Positions 5,851 to 8,104 of a DNA stretch of 8,104 bases are shown piece after piece. The translations under genes were made by a program, and so were the position numbers. The notes under the pieces were generated by a model. It worked only from the letters and a program-made list of their open reading frames with translations, did no database searches and was not told the origin of the DNA. The first letter of the stretch is position 1. Every line of letters begins with the position of its first letter. Origin of the DNA: Gammaproteobacteria bacterium (GTDB lineage Bacteria; Pseudomonadota; Gammaproteobacteria; SMWH01); the NCBI GenBank assembly GCA_004357005.1, contig SMWH01000057.1:1-8104 (forward strand). The letters run 5' to 3'.

Positions 5851-5866
5851 AGTCGAGGACTGAATC

Positions 5867-7678
5867 GTGATCAAAAAGATACTCAAGATCATCGGCGGAC
5901 TGCTTGGCGTTGCCCTGCTGGCAGGCGCCGTGTTCGTCATCAACACCCTGTATTTCCGCCCCTTCAGCATCGGCGTGTACTACGAAAAGGTCTTTTTTGA
6001 GTTCGCGCTGGATTCTCCCGAGTTGCTCTCGTCCCTGCGCATTCTCGAGCAGATCGGCATCGAGAGCCACAACGACGATCTCGACAACGCTTCCGTTGAG
6101 TTCGCCATCGAGCAACAGGACAAGCTGGACGAGGACCTGGCCATGCTGCGGGAATACGACCGCGACGGGCTGGACGAGACCATGTCCTATGACATCCTCG
6201 AGTGGTTCCTCGACGCCCAGGCCCGGGGCCGGCCCTGGATGTGGCACAACTACCCGGTCAACCAGTTGTTCGGGGTCCAGAACGGTTTTCCGGATTTCAT
6301 GGCCAACATCCACCATGTGGGTGACAAGGGTGACGCGGAAGACTATGTCACACGCCTGTCCAAGGTCGGCGTGAAGTTCGACCAGGTACTGGAAGGACTG
6401 CATTTCCGCGAAGAACGCGGGATCATCCCGCCGGCGTTCGTGGTGGAGCGCGTTCTCGATGAAATGAACGATTTCGTCGAAACCGATCCGAAGGAAAACA
6501 TTCTCTACACTACCCTCGAGCGGAAAATGGGTGAAGTGGAAGACCTCAGCGACGAGGACCGTGCCGAGTTGCTGGCCCAGGCGGAAAACCAGATCACCGA
6601 TACGGTTTATCCGGCCTACGAACGACTCATCAACTATTTTGTTGAGCTGCAGCCGCAAGTTACGACGAATCACGGGGTGTGGGCACTGCCCAACGGTGAT
6701 GAGTACTACCTCTATGCGCTGCAGCAGCAAACCACGAGTAACTACACGCCCGAGGAGATTCACCAGATCGGTCTCAAGGAAGTTGAACGGATCCGTGGTG
6801 AAATGCTCGATATCCTTCACGCCGAAGGTTACGAAGGTGATTCCGTTGCGGCCATCATCGGCCAGTTGAATGACGAGCCCCGGTTTCTGTATCCGGATAC
6901 CGACGAATCGCGGGATCAGATCATCGCCGATTATCAGACGATCATCGATGAAATCAATGCGGGTTTGGATGACTGGTTCGATATTCGCCCCAGGGGCGAA
7001 GTCAAGGTGGACCGCATCCCCGAGTTCCGGGAGGATGGCGCGCCGGCTGCCTATTACCGATCTGCTTCCATGGATGGCTCGCGACCGGGCACCTTCTACG
7101 CCAATTTGCGCGATGTGCATGAAACCAAGAAGTTCAACATGCGCACGCTGGCCTACCACGAAGCGATCCCGGGTCATCACTTCCAGACGACCATTCAGCA
7201 GGAACTGGAAGGCGTACCCACCTTCCGCAAGATCCTGCCGTTCACGGCCTACTCGGAGGGATGGGCGCTGTACACGGAACGCCTCGCCTGGGAAGCGGGT
7301 TTCCAGGACGACCCTTACGACAACCTCGGACGGTTACAGGCCGAGATCTTTCGCGCTGTGCGGCTCGTAGTGGATACGGGACTGCACTACAAACGTTGGT
7401 CCCGGGAAAATGCGATCGCCTACATGGTTGAGCAGACGGGCGTGCCTGAGTCCGAAGTGGTAACGGAAATCGAGCGCTATATCGTGCTGCCGGGGCAGGC
7501 GTGCGCCTACAAGGTGGGCATGCTCAAGATCCTGGACCTGCGTCAGCGGGCGCAGGAACAACTGGGCGAACAGTTCGACATCCGTCAGTTTCACAACGTC
7601 GTGTTGCAAAACGGCGACCTGCCGCTGGACCTGCTCGAGCGGGAAGTGGACGACTGGATCGCCCAGGCACGAACATAA
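5867..7678 (+). CDS. Membrane-anchored DUF885 family protein, putative metallopeptidase
   Basis: The 603-residue protein belongs to the DUF885 family, whose members are often annotated as putative peptidases; the substrate is unknown. The GTG at 5867 is chosen because GAGGA lies 7 bp upstream and the product begins MIKKILKIIGG. Residues about 5-29 form one hydrophobic segment after three lysines and lack an obvious cleavage site, so the bulk is probably held in the periplasm by an N-terminal anchor. The family signature HEAIPGHH is at 431-438, followed by SEGWALYTERLA at 463-474, which would offer further acidic ligands, and GQACAYKVG at 543-551. The His-Glu spacing differs from classical HExxH, because Pro435 stands where the second His would be. 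Zinc binding is inferred from the motif. Length and motifs look complete. Its stop is 9 bp from that of the facing protease gene. Confidence 0.9.
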   Translation: MIKKILKIIGGLLGVALLAGAVFVINTLYFRPFSIGVYYEKVFFEFALDSPELLSSLRILEQIGIESHNDDLDNASVEFAIEQQDKLDEDLAMLREYDRDGLDETMSYDILEWFLDAQARGRPWMWHNYPVNQLFGVQNGFPDFMANIHHVGDKGDAEDYVTRLSKVGVKFDQVLEGLHFREERGIIPPAFVVERVLDEMNDFVETDPKENILYTTLERKMGEVEDLSDEDRAELLAQAENQITDTVYPAYERLINYFVELQPQVTTNHGVWALPNGDEYYLYALQQQTTSNYTPEEIHQIGLKEVERIRGEMLDILHAEGYEGDSVAAIIGQLNDEPRFLYPDTDESRDQIIADYQTIIDEINAGLDDWFDIRPRGEVKVDRIPEFREDGAPAAYYRSASMDGSRPGTFYANLRDVHETKKFNMRTLAYHEAIPGHHFQTTIQQELEGVPTFRKILPFTAYSEGWALYTERLAWEAGFQDDPYDNLGRLQAEIFRAVRLVVDTGLHYKRWSRENAIAYMVEQTGVPESEVVTEIERYIVLPGQACAYKVGMLKILDLRQRAQEQLGEQFDIRQFHNVVLQNGDLPLDLLEREVDDWIAQART

Positions 7679-7687
7679 GACGCGAAC

Positions 7688-8104
7688 CTAGTCAGGCGCC
7701 GTGGCCACCTCCAGGGCTTCGCGGTTGGCCTTGTCTACCAGGTCCCCCGGCAGGAGAAACGGCCGGGGGGCAAGGTCCATGGTCATCCAGCCCACGTGGT
7801 CCGCGGCCCCTTCCGAGTCGCGCGGGTTGACCACCAGACCCAGCACCTTTCCCTCGGAATCAAACATGGCGCCGGAAGAGCCGGCGAAGGCCAGTATCCC
7901 GAAACGCCTGGGAATGGTGGTCTCACCGATCACGCTGCCAGCCAGAACATGGGCGGCATATCCGAACCAGGCCGAGAGCCGGTCGATCGAGTACACCAAC
8001 TGTCCCGGTGCGAAACCGGCGGAACGCGAGAAGTCGACCCAGGCAAACTTCGCAGCGTCGGTATCCTGAAGCTGTATCCACATGAGGTCCAGCGCCGGGT
8101 CCCG
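7688..8104 (-). CDS. Trypsin-like serine protease, C-terminal part (5' end outside window)
   Basis: The reading frame is open to the window edge, giving 138 residues and a TAG stop; the N-terminus and catalytic His are not visible. Counting from the first visible residue, DPALDLMWIQL (2-12) resembles the DLALLK strand carrying the catalytic Asp in S1/HtrA-type proteases (Asp6 here). AGSSGAMFDSEGKVLGLV (74-91) matches the GNSGGP...G.VVG active-site loop with nucleophile Ser77. No PDZ domain follows: only about 45 residues remain after the protease core, so a classic DegP/DegS form is unlikely. It might be a short trypsin-2 domain protein or the end of a multidomain protein. A Met at 8083 is probably internal, since the catalytic Asp lies upstream of it. 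The gene converges on the DUF885 gene. Confidence 0.72.
   Translation of the reverse strand, partial: RDPALDLMWIQLQDTDAAKFAWVDFSRSAGFAPGQLVYSIDRLSAWFGYAAHVLAGSVIGETTIPRRFGILAFAGSSGAMFDSEGKVLGLVVNPRDSEGAADHVGWMTMDLAPRPFLLPGDLVDKANREALEVATAPD

Noticed and set aside
5743..5866. TTGACT on the minus strand (5773-5778) as a -35 for the kinase gene
   Set aside because: No -10-like hexamer lies at 16-18 bp spacing; the sequence there is GC-rich.
5735..7180. A 481-codon open frame antisense to the DUF885 gene
   Set aside because: It overlaps a clear DUF885 protein with family motifs and has no recognisable domain of its own. Long antisense frames are expected in GC-rich coding DNA.

Overview
The window reads as an ordinary GC-rich gammaproteobacterial chromosome segment. 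I infer this from the gene content, the gene order and GTAG-type REP repeats of the kind found in Pseudomonas and Xanthomonas relatives. No phage, CRISPR array, insertion sequence with a transposase, or defence system is visible. Most of it is housekeeping; the parts worth a second look are the intergenic repeats and one gene with two plausible translation starts.

Left part (1-3000). Three tRNA genes, Pro(UGG), Arg(UCU) and His(GUG), lie on the minus strand and are read from one strong sigma70-like promoter at 342-370. folD (folate one-carbon metabolism) runs the other way and converges on cysS (cysteinyl-tRNA synthetase). Their 143-bp gap holds a perfect 21-bp inverted repeat (1401-1482) and a REP element (1493-1519) next to the cysS stop codon.

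Middle part (3001-4500). Divergent from cysS is a two-gene unit on the plus strand: a cyclophilin-type prolyl isomerase with a signal peptide, followed 14 bp later by lpxH (lipid A synthesis). The block tRNAs-folD-cysS-ppiB-lpxH resembles the order known from Pseudomonas, except that glnS is not between cysS and ppiB. After lpxH comes a dense cluster of REP repeats (4384-4498).

Right part (4501-8104). Beyond the REP cluster the content is more variable: a MOFRL-type glycerate 2-kinase on the minus strand; a divergent, membrane-anchored DUF885 protein with an HEAIPGHH putative metal site; and the C-terminal part of a trypsin-like serine protease on the minus strand, cut by the window edge. The last two converge with only 9 bp between stop codons.

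The genes do not form a single pathway. FolD and CysS serve folate metabolism and translation with the tRNAs. The cyclophilin, LpxH, the DUF885 protein and perhaps the protease act in or on the cell envelope. The glycerate kinase feeds glycerate into glycolysis.
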